DNA of 48,235 nucleotides from Lentimicrobiaceae bacterium. GTDB taxonomy: Bacteria; Bacteroidota; Bacteroidia; Bacteroidales; F082. Shown here piece by piece: positions 8,829 through 17,071 of the stretch. The first letter of the stretch is position 1; each line of letters begins with the position of its first letter. Where the stretch lies: the NCBI GenBank assembly GCA_015061365.1, contig SUWS01000016.1:1-48235 (forward strand). The letters are read 5' to 3'. The translations under genes and the position numbers were made by a program. The notes beneath the pieces are model-generated. The model made no database searches. It was not told the DNA's origin and saw nothing but the letters and a program-made list of their open reading frames with translations.

Positions 8829-10640
8829 TTAACTTAAACGTGTTTTTAATTCATTAACATTCAATATTGTATAAATTCTCTTGCCATCAGGCGACACTTC
8901 CGAGACGGCGCATGCGAAGAGACGGTCAATTAAATCTTGCATCTCTATAGCATTTAAAGTTTGTCCCGACTTGATAGCCAATTGCGATGCCAATGAATTA
9001 GCGAGATTTAATTTCTTATCTAACTTCAAATCAACGAGATTTGTTTTATACATATCCAATATCTTTTCCAAAAGTGACACCGCGTCATTACTCTTGCTGT
9101 CAGCAGGTGTGCCGTTGATAACAAAAGTAACATTATTCATTTGTTGTATCCTAAAACCAATCTTCTCTAAATCATTCTTAATTTCTCTTAACAATGATGC
9201 GTCATTAGCACTTAATGTTATATGTTGAGGGAATAATTCCTGTTGAGACGCCTCCACGTTGTTTTCCATTTCTTTAAGGTATTTTTCATACAACACTCTT
9301 TTGTGTGCAAGATGTTGGTCTACAACAAGTAAACCTGACTTAACTGTAGTAATGATGTAAGTTTGTTGCAGTTGTATGTAAAGATTCTTATTGTCAACAT
9401 TTGATATTGTCGGAGCCTCGTCGAAGTTGCTTATTTTGTTAATGTTGCTCGCAATAGTGTCATTGCTATCTTCGTACATTATTCTCCAGTTTCCTGAACT
9501 GACACGTGGTTGTGGATTGACTTTGAATGGATTAAAGTCAGGATTGTACTCTATCTTAGGTTCTATTATCGGTCGATCCATTCTACTTGCCTCGCCGAAA
9601 TCTATACCCATATTAGGATTAACGTCAAAATCTAATAGTGGTGCTAAATTATTCTGTCCTATCGACTTTCTCACGGCAGAGTGTAAAATTGCATATACTA
9701 ATTTAACGTCTTGAAAATTTACTTCTGTCTTAGTAGGATGAATATTTATGTCAATTTCTTTCGGGTCTATCTCAATATTAATGAAATATCCTGGAAAACA
9801 ATCTTTTGGAATTAGTTCTTGATATGCGTTTTCTATTGCATGATGCAGATACGCATGTTTTATAAATCGTTTGTTTACAAAGAAATACTGTTCACCGCGT
9901 GTTTTTCTGAGGAACTCCGGTTTCACAATAAAGCCATTAATTGATGCCGTTTCCGTTTCTTGTTGTACATGAAGTATCTTTTTATCGTAATCTTTGCCGC
10001 AAAGTCCTACTATTCTTTGCTTAAGATTGCCTTTGGGAAGATGATATACCTCTTTGTCATTATTTATGAGCGAGAAACCGACTTCAGGATTCATCATCGC
10101 TACCCTGAAGAACTCGTCAGTGATATGACGCATTTCAACTTCATTAGATTTCAAGAAGTTACGGCGTGCAGGTATATTAAAGAAAAGATTCTTCACCGTA
10201 AAATTAGTCCCGACTGACATGGGTTTAGGCAGTTGTTCTTTTACAACAGATCCTTCGATTAAAATCTTAGTTCCGAACTCATCTTCTTTTCGTCGTGTCA
10301 TCAGCTCTACTTGTGCCACTGCTGCGATACTTGCTAAAGCTTCACCTCTGAAACCCATTGTTCTGATAGAGAAAAGATCTTCAGCTTTCTTGATTTTGGA
10401 TGTAGCATGACGTTCAAAACACAGACGTGCGTCCGTTTCTGACATTCCACAACCATTATCAATCACGCAAATCATGGTTCTCCCTGCATCTTTCACGTAC
10501 AGATCTATTTGCGTCGCTCCAGCATCCAATGCATTTTCCATCAATTCTTTAACAACTGACGCAGGACGTTGTATCACCTCACCGGCAGCAATCTGGTTGG
10601 CAACAGAATCTGGTAATAATTTAATGATATCGAAGGACAT
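8829..10640 (-). CDS. mutL: DNA mismatch repair protein MutL
   Basis: At 603 residues this is a full-length MutL. The GHKL ATPase motifs are intact: KELMENALDAGA with Glu32 and Asn36, DNGCGM at 61-66 and TMGFRGEAL at 94-102. The C-terminal dimerisation domain contains a recognisable but altered endonuclease motif. Where nicking MutL proteins have DQHAxxE, this one has DQHLAHK (441-447), with Lys in place of the first motif glutamate. The conserved ending CPHGRP is replaced by SPDGKR (from 583). It may therefore nick DNA poorly, or rely on variants usual for this phylum. The gene is second in the leftward operon, 12 bases after the small membrane protein gene and 4 bases before the first rhomboid. 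Confidence 0.96.
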   Translation of the reverse strand: MSFDIIKLLPDSVANQIAAGEVIQRPASVVKELMENALDAGATQIDLYVKDAGRTMICVIDNGCGMSETDARLCFERHATSKIKKAEDLFSIRTMGFRGEALASIAAVAQVELMTRRKEDEFGTKILIEGSVVKEQLPKPMSVGTNFTVKNLFFNIPARRNFLKSNEVEMRHITDEFFRVAMMNPEVGFSLINNDKEVYHLPKGNLKQRIVGLCGKDYDKKILHVQQETETASINGFIVKPEFLRKTRGEQYFFVNKRFIKHAYLHHAIENAYQELIPKDCFPGYFINIEIDPKEIDINIHPTKTEVNFQDVKLVYAILHSAVRKSIGQNNLAPLLDFDVNPNMGIDFGEASRMDRPIIEPKIEYNPDFNPFKVNPQPRVSSGNWRIMYEDSNDTIASNINKISNFDEAPTISNVDNKNLYIQLQQTYIITTVKSGLLVVDQHLAHKRVLYEKYLKEMENNVEASQQELFPQHITLSANDASLLREIKNDLEKIGFRIQQMNNVTFVINGTPADSKSNDAVSLLEKILDMYKTNLVDLKLDKKLNLANSLASQLAIKSGQTLNAIEMQDLIDRLFACAVSEVSPDGKRIYTILNVNELKTRLS

Positions 10641-10652
10641 AAATACTTGATT

Positions 10653-10979
10653 TTATTTACCTAAACTGAGGAACATTTCAATAAAGTTCTCAATTAATGG
10701 TGTTCCGAAAATTATATATATGAAAAAGGCAATCAATGTAAAGAAAACGATATGACGCATTCCTTTAAAACCTATCTTAGAGCGTTTCTCCTCATAATCC
10801 TCTGGGGCGTAACCAAAACCAGTTCGTATCCTCATCCTACGTTTTTCATGTTCTGACAGTTTGGAATCCAATCCCATCGCAGCTTTCTTTTTTTCGAGTG
10901 CTTCTTGGTTGGGATCATAGTATCGAGGTACATAATTGAATTTCCTCGGCTTAGGAGTATGAAAAAAGTAAAAACCCAT
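10653..10979 (-). CDS. Small single-pass membrane protein, conserved next to mutL, function unknown
   Basis: A 108-residue protein. The first 80 residues are basic and hydrophilic (FHTPKPRKFNYVPRYYDP near the start, then a Lys/Arg-rich stretch), and one strong membrane helix follows near the C-terminus (IVFFTLIAFFIYIIFG). A basic N-terminal part and a C-terminal anchor suggest a cytoplasmic domain tethered to the inner membrane. It opens the leftward mutL-rhomboid-EEP-uvrB operon and has its own -7 element 27 bases upstream of the ATG. Similar small proteins occur beside mutL in other Bacteroidales as I recall, but I know of no function. Confidence 0.75.
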   Translation of the reverse strand: MGFYFFHTPKPRKFNYVPRYYDPNQEALEKKKAAMGLDSKLSEHEKRRMRIRTGFGYAPEDYEEKRSKIGFKGMRHIVFFTLIAFFIYIIFGTPLIENFIEMFLSLGK

Positions 10980-11006
10980 ATCTATAAAATTTATTGATTA
11001 AGACTA

Positions 11007-11014
11007 CAAAGATA
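11007..11014 (-). promoter_or_regulatory. -7 element of the leftward mutL-uvrB operon
   Basis: The minus strand reads TATCTTTG, a perfect match to the Bacteroidota TAnnTTTG -7 box, 27 bases before the ATG of the small membrane protein gene. No clear TTTG -33 element lies at the usual distance. Confidence 0.55.
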
Positions 11015-11035
11015 ATTATTTTTTCTGACTTTATA

Positions 11036-11068
11036 CCGTTTGCAAACGGGCTTTTTTTCGTATCTTTG
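11036..11068 (+). promoter_or_regulatory. Promoter with overlapping palindrome for the CWC-ABC uptake operon
   Basis: TATCTTTG at 11061-11068 matches the Bacteroidota -7 box and TTTG at 11039-11042 the -33 box, with an 18-base spacer. The -33 box sits inside a perfect 14-bp palindrome, CCGTTTGCAAACGG (11036-11049), which looks like an operator for a dimeric repressor. The start codon of the first gene is 25 bases past the -7 box. Confidence 0.65.
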
Positions 11069-11092
11069 ACGTGATTTATTTAATATATTAAA

Positions 11093-11272
11093 ATGGGAAT
11101 TATGACTAAAAAATGTCCTCGCTGTCACGTCATATTTGAATGCAAACATGACTCAAATTGCTGGTGCTCAAAATACAACCTTACAGAAAACGTAAGAGAA
11201 TTTCTTAAAATTAATTATGTTGACTGTCTCTGCGAAAATTGCTTGAAAGATATAATATCGGAAATCAGATAA
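11093..11272 (+). CDS. Cysteine-rich CWC family small protein
   Basis: A 59-residue protein with a CPRC knuckle near the N-terminus, an FEC, a CWC motif and a final CLCENCL, nine cysteines in all. This fits the Cys_rich_CWC family, presumed to bind zinc or another metal. A second ATG at 11102 would give 56 residues. It is too small for usual gene-length cut-offs, but a promoter lies just upstream. Its TAA is followed after 2 bases by the ATG of the ABC substrate-binding lipoprotein, so it is the first gene of the uptake operon. The position suggests a role in handling or sensing the imported metal or cofactor, which is inference. Confidence 0.8.
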   Translation: MGIMTKKCPRCHVIFECKHDSNCWCSKYNLTENVREFLKINYVDCLCENCLKDIISEIR

Positions 11273-11274
11273 TT

Positions 11275-12417
11275 ATGAAAAGGTTTGTATTTGCTTTAAT
11301 ATCAATAATATACTTTTTTATCTCCTGCGACAATTCCACTAAAGCTTACGATAATGATATTGAAGAAAACTCTTCGTTGAATTTGGTTCGCTATGCCGAG
11401 AATTTTGAGATTTATCCATATAAATCGGGATATAAATTAATCATTAAAAATCTGTCGAAGCGTAATGATACAGAATTCTATCTATTTAATGACAGTATTA
11501 AAATACCATCCGATTTGAATGACAAGATAATAATCAGAACTCCTATAAATTCCGCGATCGCTTTTTCATCAACGCAATGGGCTGTATTTCAAAAACTTGG
11601 AGAATTAGACAGGGTAAAAGGTATTTTAGAAAGTAATTATACTAAAAATGAAGAAATACTAAGACTTGTGTCTGAAGGTGAAATTATTGATGTTGGAATG
11701 TCGACAAACGTAAATACTGAGAAAGTAATTCATTTACAACCAGATTTGATTTTATACACTCCATATCCGACCTTAGATTTTTCGGATCTTGGAAAATTAA
11801 GCGGTTCAACAATGCTGCCTTTCCCCGATTATCTTGAGAGTCATCCTCTTGGACGTGCAGAATGGATGAAGGTAATTGGGATTTTATGTGGAAAAGAGAA
11901 TGTTACAAATAAATGGTTTAGCGATGTCGTAGAACGCTATGAATCATTGTCAAGTATATGCTCGGAAGTCGAAGATAAGCCAACGGTATTTTCCGACTTG
12001 CCTTTTGAAAACCAGTGGTATGTACCTGGTGGTAAAAGTTATATAGCAAAGATCTTCAATGATGCAGGTGCCGATTATATATGGAAACATAACGAATCGA
12101 CAGGAAGTCTTCATATTGATGCTGAAAACGTTTTACTTAACGCTCAAAATGCTGATTATTGGAGAGTTATCAATTCATACGACGAACCCTTTACGTACGA
12201 AAGATTGGCAAAAGAAAATGAACTATATCCGCTATTCAAAGCTTTCAAGGAAAAACAATTGTTGGTTTGCGACGTAAGGGAATGTGGATATTTTGAGCAA
12301 TCGCAATATGAACCTGATGTGCTTTTGGCTGATTTCATATATCATTTTCATCCGGATCTGTTAAAAAAAGAATGGAAGAATTATGCACCCAAATATTTCA
12401 AGAAATTAGTTAAATAA
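11275..12417 (+). CDS. ABC transporter substrate-binding lipoprotein (BtuF/FepB class)
   Basis: The ATG at 11275 is chosen because it gives a lipoprotein signal (MKRFVFALIS then FISC, lipobox Cys18). An upstream in-frame ATG at 11239 would bury that signal and overlap the CWC gene. The protein has 380 residues. The mature part has the helical-backbone binding fold of class III proteins, with the usual pattern: NSAIAFSSTQWAVFQKLG, later VIHLQPDLIL (KVxxLxPDLV-like) and a C-terminal lobe. Such proteins bind ferric siderophores, haem or cobalamin. Its stop overlaps the permease start (TAATG). The ligand cannot be told from the sequence. No TonB-dependent receptor is nearby. Confidence 0.9.
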   Translation: MKRFVFALISIIYFFISCDNSTKAYDNDIEENSSLNLVRYAENFEIYPYKSGYKLIIKNLSKRNDTEFYLFNDSIKIPSDLNDKIIIRTPINSAIAFSSTQWAVFQKLGELDRVKGILESNYTKNEEILRLVSEGEIIDVGMSTNVNTEKVIHLQPDLILYTPYPTLDFSDLGKLSGSTMLPFPDYLESHPLGRAEWMKVIGILCGKENVTNKWFSDVVERYESLSSICSEVEDKPTVFSDLPFENQWYVPGGKSYIAKIFNDAGADYIWKHNESTGSLHIDAENVLLNAQNADYWRVINSYDEPFTYERLAKENELYPLFKAFKEKQLLVCDVRECGYFEQSQYEPDVLLADFIYHFHPDLLKKEWKNYAPKYFKKLVK

Positions 12418-13439
12418 TGAATCATAACAAGCTAAATATCATATTATTATTGTTGATAATTATTTTAGGAGTAATATTATTCTTCCTAAACTTATTCTTA
12501 GGTTCTGTAGTGATTCCTTTCAAAGAATTGTGGAATGTCATACTTTATCCGGAGAGTAATCCTACAATATCGACGATAGTTTTTGACTACAGGTTGCCTC
12601 AGGCGGTTACTGCACTTTTGGCGGGTGCTGCTTTATCCGTCTCTGGATTATTGATGCAGACATTGTTCAGGAACCCTCTCGCCGATCCTTCTATGTTAGG
12701 AATCAGCAGCGGCGCAGGTCTCGGTGTCGCTGTAACTATATTATTGACAGGCTTTTTAGGAGGCGAGGCTCTTTCATCTTTCGGATTATGGTCTAATATC
12801 GGAGTCAGTTTAGCCGCATTCTTGGGCGCGACATTAGTACTAATGTTGATTTTAGGATTCAGCAGTCGTGTGAGAAATATGACAACTCTGATTATCATTG
12901 GTTTGATGATTTCATATCTCGCAGGTTCGTTGACCGACATAATGAAATTTTTCAGCGTGAAGGAAGATATCCACGCCTTTGTAATCTGGGGTATGGGATC
13001 TTTTTCAGCGGTAGGAACAAGTAAATTAGCTTTTTTCTCCATCGCAATATCAATGGGGTTGTTCGCAAGTTTATTTTTACCTAAGATTCTAAACATCTTA
13101 TTGTTAGGAGATTTATATGCGGAAAATTTGGGAATAAACATAAAAAGAAGCAATTTTCTGATAATATTGATTTCAGGATATTTGACTGCTATTGTCACGG
13201 CATATTGCGGACCAATCGCCTTTTTAGGGTTAGCGATTCCACATTTGGCGAGGTTTATATTCAGGACAAGCGATCACAGGATTCTGATTCCTGCCGTTAT
13301 GTTGATAGGAATGCTTATTAGTCTGTTATGTAATCTGATTGCACGTGCTCCCGGATTTGAAGGTAACCTGCCAATAAACGCCGTGACCGCTCTTATAGGT
13401 GCCCCTGTAGTGATTTGGATTATTTTAAGGAAAAGATAA
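12417..13439 (+). CDS. FecCD-type ABC transporter permease
   Basis: The 340-residue, highly hydrophobic protein has about ten membrane helices. Family motifs include RNPLADPSMLGISSGAGLGV near residue 80 and the ATPase-contact region GPIAFLGLAIPHLARFIF near 265. These are diagnostic of the BtuC/FecCD/FepD family, which imports cobalamin, haem or iron-siderophores as a homodimer. It overlaps the binding-protein gene at one base and is followed 19 bases later by the ATPase gene, giving the full binding protein-permease-ATPase set. Confidence 0.95.
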   Translation: MNHNKLNIILLLLIIILGVILFFLNLFLGSVVIPFKELWNVILYPESNPTISTIVFDYRLPQAVTALLAGAALSVSGLLMQTLFRNPLADPSMLGISSGAGLGVAVTILLTGFLGGEALSSFGLWSNIGVSLAAFLGATLVLMLILGFSSRVRNMTTLIIIGLMISYLAGSLTDIMKFFSVKEDIHAFVIWGMGSFSAVGTSKLAFFSIAISMGLFASLFLPKILNILLLGDLYAENLGINIKRSNFLIILISGYLTAIVTAYCGPIAFLGLAIPHLARFIFRTSDHRILIPAVMLIGMLISLLCNLIARAPGFEGNLPINAVTALIGAPVVIWIILRKR

Positions 13440-13458
13440 ACAACTGATTTTAAATATA

Positions 13459-14196
13459 ATGAATATTCTTAAAACGAGAAATTTACATATTGGTTATAAA
13501 GACGAAGCAATATTGCCGCCTATAAATGTGACTTTAAATGAGGGTGATCTTATAGCCCTTATAGGACCTAACGGTGCGGGCAAATCCACTCTTTTTAAGA
13601 CCTTGACAGATCATATAAAACCTGTTTCCGGCAGCGTCGAATTGATGGGCAAAGATCTTTCAGAATATTCACAGAAAGAGAAAGCCAAATTGATTGGATT
13701 GGTTTTAACATCTCGCCCGGATGAGATGTTCCTGAAGGTGCGTGATGTTGTTGCGAGCGGCCGCAGTCCATATACAAATTTCTTCGGTAAGATAGAGAAA
13801 GATGATGAACATATAATTCATGAATCACTTGAGATAGTAGGAATAAACAACCTGATTGACAGATATTTTGATACTTTAAGTGATGGTGAGAAACAGAAAG
13901 TAATGATTGCAAAGACAATCGCGCAAAACACACCGATAATATTCATGGACGAACCTACAGCATTCATCGACTATCCAAGTAAAATTGAATTGTTTTCACT
14001 GATGAAAATGTTGACAAAAGAAAGAAAGAAAACCATAATCTTCAGTTCTCACGATTTGGAACTTCTTCTCCGATACACAGACGATCTATGGATAATCTCA
14101 AAAAACAAGAAGTTGATTCAGGGTAAAAAAGATGAATTGTTAAACAAAGGTATCGTCAAAGAATATTTTAATTTGAAAGAAAACATTGTTATATAA
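13459..14196 (+). CDS. ABC transporter ATP-binding protein (FecE/BtuD type)
   Basis: A 245-residue ABC ATPase with Walker A GPNGAGKST, the signature LSDGEKQKV, Walker B IIFMDEPTAFID and the switch histidine in FSSHD. The signature has Asp in place of the commoner Gly after LS, a mild variation seen in this subfamily. It powers the FecCD-type permease encoded just upstream. The stop codon is followed after one base by the thioesterase start, so the transcript continues. Confidence 0.94.
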   Translation: MNILKTRNLHIGYKDEAILPPINVTLNEGDLIALIGPNGAGKSTLFKTLTDHIKPVSGSVELMGKDLSEYSQKEKAKLIGLVLTSRPDEMFLKVRDVVASGRSPYTNFFGKIEKDDEHIIHESLEIVGINNLIDRYFDTLSDGEKQKVMIAKTIAQNTPIIFMDEPTAFIDYPSKIELFSLMKMLTKERKKTIIFSSHDLELLLRYTDDLWIISKNKKLIQGKKDELLNKGIVKEYFNLKENIVI

Positions 14197-14197
14197 T

Positions 14198-14599
14198 ATG
14201 AAAGATTATATTTTTGAAATGAAGATGAAAGTTCGCGACTATGAATGCGACGCTCAAGGAATCGTTAATAACGCTAATTATCAGCATTATATGGAATACA
14301 CTCGACATGAGTTTATCTTATCAAGAGGAATAAGATTTTCCGAGTTACATGAGCAAGGCATAGATCCTGTTGTAGCGCGTATCACATTGGAATATAAGTC
14401 GCCTTTGAAAGGTGGCGACGAGTTCGTATCAAAATTAAATGTTAAAAAGGAAGGGATAAGATACGTATTTGAACAGCATATATATCGTGTTGAAGACGAG
14501 CGGCTTTGCGTCAAAGCCACAGTGGAATGTGTCTGTATCGTTAATGGCAAACTACGTACCCATGAGGCATTCGACAGAATTATCCCGAATGTCAGTTGA
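14198..14599 (+). CDS. Acyl-CoA thioesterase, 4-hydroxybenzoyl-CoA/YbgC type hot-dog fold
   Basis: I take the ATG at 14198, one base after the ATPase stop, because an earlier in-frame ATG at 14186 overlaps the ATPase gene. The protein is 133 residues, the normal size of a single hot-dog domain. The active-site segment CDAQGIVNNANYQHYMEYTR has the catalytic Asp and the long helix of YbgC-like enzymes. These hydrolyse acyl-CoA or acyl-ACP thioesters in the cytoplasm. The link to metal or cofactor uptake is probably only co-transcription. No clear terminator follows. Confidence 0.9.
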   Translation: MKDYIFEMKMKVRDYECDAQGIVNNANYQHYMEYTRHEFILSRGIRFSELHEQGIDPVVARITLEYKSPLKGGDEFVSKLNVKKEGIRYVFEQHIYRVEDERLCVKATVECVCIVNGKLRTHEAFDRIIPNVS

Positions 14600-14687
14600 C
14601 GATCTTTGATTTAGAAGACTATTAGAATTCATGAAATACCGCCACTTTTTTTTACCTGATCACGACAACATAATCAAAATTATTGTG

Positions 14688-14695
14688 TAAATTTG
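14688..14695 (+). promoter_or_regulatory. -7 element upstream of the NagB-PIG-L gene
   Basis: TAAATTTG matches TAnnTTTG and lies 32 bases before the ATG at 14728. No convincing -33 box is present. Confidence 0.45.
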
Positions 14696-14727
14696 TGATT
14701 TGATTTTACGTTTAAAAACAACTATAT

Positions 14728-17049
14728 ATGGCTAACATTTTTTCAAAAGTAGAACAGTCGTTTCTGATGGAATCTGAGATTTCAGAAATGACGACCTTAG
14801 TTCCTTACATCATAACCGACAGCGTTCCTAAGTTAGGTGTAATGACAGCCTTACGTTTTTTAGAATGGGTTTCAGAAAATCCAGAAGGCGTCATCAGTCT
14901 CTCTTCAGACAAATCCTTAAAAAATTTTATACATTACACGCATCATTTCTTAGATCACTGGGACGAGAAAGAAACCCAGAAAGTGTTGGAGAGATATGGA
15001 TTGGACGGTGTTAAGAAACCTGATCTGTCGGGACTTCAATTTGTGCAGATGGATGAGTTCTACCCTATCTCACCTAAACAGCACAACTCATTTTTCAACT
15101 ATGTTCACAAGAATTATATCGATGGTTTCGGACTCGATGCCAAGAGAGCTTTGTTCATAAACAGCGATGAGATACGATTATATAATGGTAAATCATACAG
15201 AGAAGTATTTCCAGACTATTCCATCGATTTGAGTCTGCGCTTCAGACAAGCTGTCAATGAAACAGAACATATACAGCAGCAATCGATATTTATGATAGAT
15301 GACTGGTGCTCGCGATATGACGACAAGATAAGAGACAAAGGTGACATCGGATTTTTGCTGACCACATTAGGTTCAGATGGACGAATCGCTTTCAATATTA
15401 AAGGTACTACCATGCACTCCAATGTCGCATTACGCCAGACCAACTTTGCGACACAAGCCGACGCAGCATCGTCATTAGGAGGCATTGAAGTGGCAAGAAA
15501 TCGCATGGTCATCACAATAGGATTGGAAACCATAACAAGGAATCCCGATACCGTCGCTATCGTGTGTGCCGCCGGTGAGTCTAACGCATACACTATCAAG
15601 AACGCTCTCGAATCGGAGATGTCGACACAATATCCTGCAACAGTTTTACAACGTTTAGACAACAGTCGTTTCTACCTTACGAAAGGTGCGGCGTCACGCC
15701 TTGAAGATACCGTCAACAACTATTTCTTCAAAGGCGAATGGAATTTCGAGAAGACAGAACGCGCCATCATCGGATTATGCAAGAAGATAAATAAATATGC
15801 TCACAAACTTACGTTGGAAGACTTGCAAAACGACAAACGTTGTCGCATGATTCCTAACCTCAGTCTTGACACGGTACAGGAAGTCATCAAGGCTACTGAG
15901 ATGAAATTACAAAGAGGTCTCGCCACACCGACCAACAAAGTCATCTACAATTCCGGACCTCATCACGACGACATCATGCTTGGTATCATGCCGCTTACTA
16001 ACAGACAGTTGCGTCCGGCAAGCAATGACGTACATTTCGCTGTCATGACATCAGGTCATAATTCCGTGACGAACGGGTTCCTGCTCAATGCCTTCAAGAT
16101 GGTTCTAAAATATCTTGAGAAAGACGAGATTCAGATGGTACATTATCCCGATTTCTTCGAAGAAGGATACAAACACAAATTCGACAAAGACATATATCAT
16201 TACTTGGACAGCGTAGCCAGAAACGATCAATATCAGATGGACAGAGGATTCTGCCACAGACTTCTGCGTTGCTCCGTTACGATATGGCAACTCAAGAATA
16301 TAGACGAGTTGAAAGCAAAATATCAGGAAGTGATCGAAGTGTTAGAAAACAGTTATCCTGGTGAACCTAACACATCCGACTTGCAGCAGCTTAAAGGAAT
16401 GATCAGGGAGTTTGAAGAGGAATTGGTTTGGGCTTATAACGGTGTTCAGGTAAATCACGTTCATCATTTGCATCTTGGTTTCTATCAGGATAAAGGCATC
16501 ACAAAAGGAGTCAATGTCGAACGTGACGTAATGCCTATCGTTAGACAATTCAGAGAGATACAGCCTGATATTATCAGCGTTACCTTAGACCCTGAAGGCA
16601 GCGGTCCCGACACACATTATAAAGTGTTGCAAGCCACAGCGGCAGCCGTCGCCGAATGGAGCAAGGAAAAAGACCTGTCGAATCTCAGAATCTATGGGTA
16701 TCGTAACGTATGGTTCAAGTTCCATCCCGTTGACGCCAATATGTATGTGCCCGTCTCATTAAACGCATTGGCGGTATTAGATAAATCTTTCGCCGCAAGC
16801 TACCTTTCTCAGGTAAAAGCCGAATTCCCTAATCCTAATCACGACGGTCCGTTCAGCGACATTTCCAAGAAGACATGGATCAAACAACTGCAGGACATCC
16901 AATTGATATTAGGTAAGAACTACTTCTATGAAAATCCTCGTCCTTTAGTAAGATCAACACACGGACTAATCTTCATTAAGGATATGAGCGTCGATGAGTT
17001 TATAGCGATATCAGAGGAAATGAGAAGAAGATCTGAAGAGGTATTTTGA
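14728..17049 (+). CDS. NagB-like (glucosamine-6-phosphate deaminase) domain fused to a PIG-L/LmbE deacetylase domain
   Basis: This 773-residue protein joins a NagB-type sugar-phosphate isomerase/deaminase domain (about 1-360) to a PIG-L (LmbE) deacetylase domain (about 400-770). The second domain begins with PHHDDIMLG (His412, His413, Asp414, Asp415), matching the metal-binding PHPDD motif, and later has LDPEGSGPDTHYK. In the NagB domain the substrate loop MDEFYP (Asp109) is kept. The catalytic loop reads GSDGRIAFNI, however: Asp217 is present, but the histidine and glutamate of the E. coli enzyme (His143, Glu148) are Arg219 and Ile224. The deaminase activity may be lost or changed. Similar fusions are annotated as NagB-like in Bacteroides. 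The neighbours (GNAT, NahK-like kinase, GH109) point to amino-sugar metabolism. Confidence 0.88.
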   Translation: MANIFSKVEQSFLMESEISEMTTLVPYIITDSVPKLGVMTALRFLEWVSENPEGVISLSSDKSLKNFIHYTHHFLDHWDEKETQKVLERYGLDGVKKPDLSGLQFVQMDEFYPISPKQHNSFFNYVHKNYIDGFGLDAKRALFINSDEIRLYNGKSYREVFPDYSIDLSLRFRQAVNETEHIQQQSIFMIDDWCSRYDDKIRDKGDIGFLLTTLGSDGRIAFNIKGTTMHSNVALRQTNFATQADAASSLGGIEVARNRMVITIGLETITRNPDTVAIVCAAGESNAYTIKNALESEMSTQYPATVLQRLDNSRFYLTKGAASRLEDTVNNYFFKGEWNFEKTERAIIGLCKKINKYAHKLTLEDLQNDKRCRMIPNLSLDTVQEVIKATEMKLQRGLATPTNKVIYNSGPHHDDIMLGIMPLTNRQLRPASNDVHFAVMTSGHNSVTNGFLLNAFKMVLKYLEKDEIQMVHYPDFFEEGYKHKFDKDIYHYLDSVARNDQYQMDRGFCHRLLRCSVTIWQLKNIDELKAKYQEVIEVLENSYPGEPNTSDLQQLKGMIREFEEELVWAYNGVQVNHVHHLHLGFYQDKGITKGVNVERDVMPIVRQFREIQPDIISVTLDPEGSGPDTHYKVLQATAAAVAEWSKEKDLSNLRIYGYRNVWFKFHPVDANMYVPVSLNALAVLDKSFAASYLSQVKAEFPNPNHDGPFSDISKKTWIKQLQDIQLILGKNYFYENPRPLVRSTHGLIFIKDMSVDEFIAISEEMRRRSEEVF

Positions 17050-17071
17050 TTTTATTATAATCAACGGTGTT

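Noticed and set aside
11036..11060. CCGTTTGCAAACGG followed by GCTTTTTTT as a rightward terminator
   Set aside because: No rightward gene ends before it (both upstream neighbours run leftward), the stem would be only 5 bp with a tight loop, and it contains a -33 box at proper spacing. An operator is the better reading.
12599..13198. A 199-codon open frame antisense to the FecCD permease gene
   Set aside because: The sense strand has diagnostic permease motifs; the antisense product has no signal, motif or start context.
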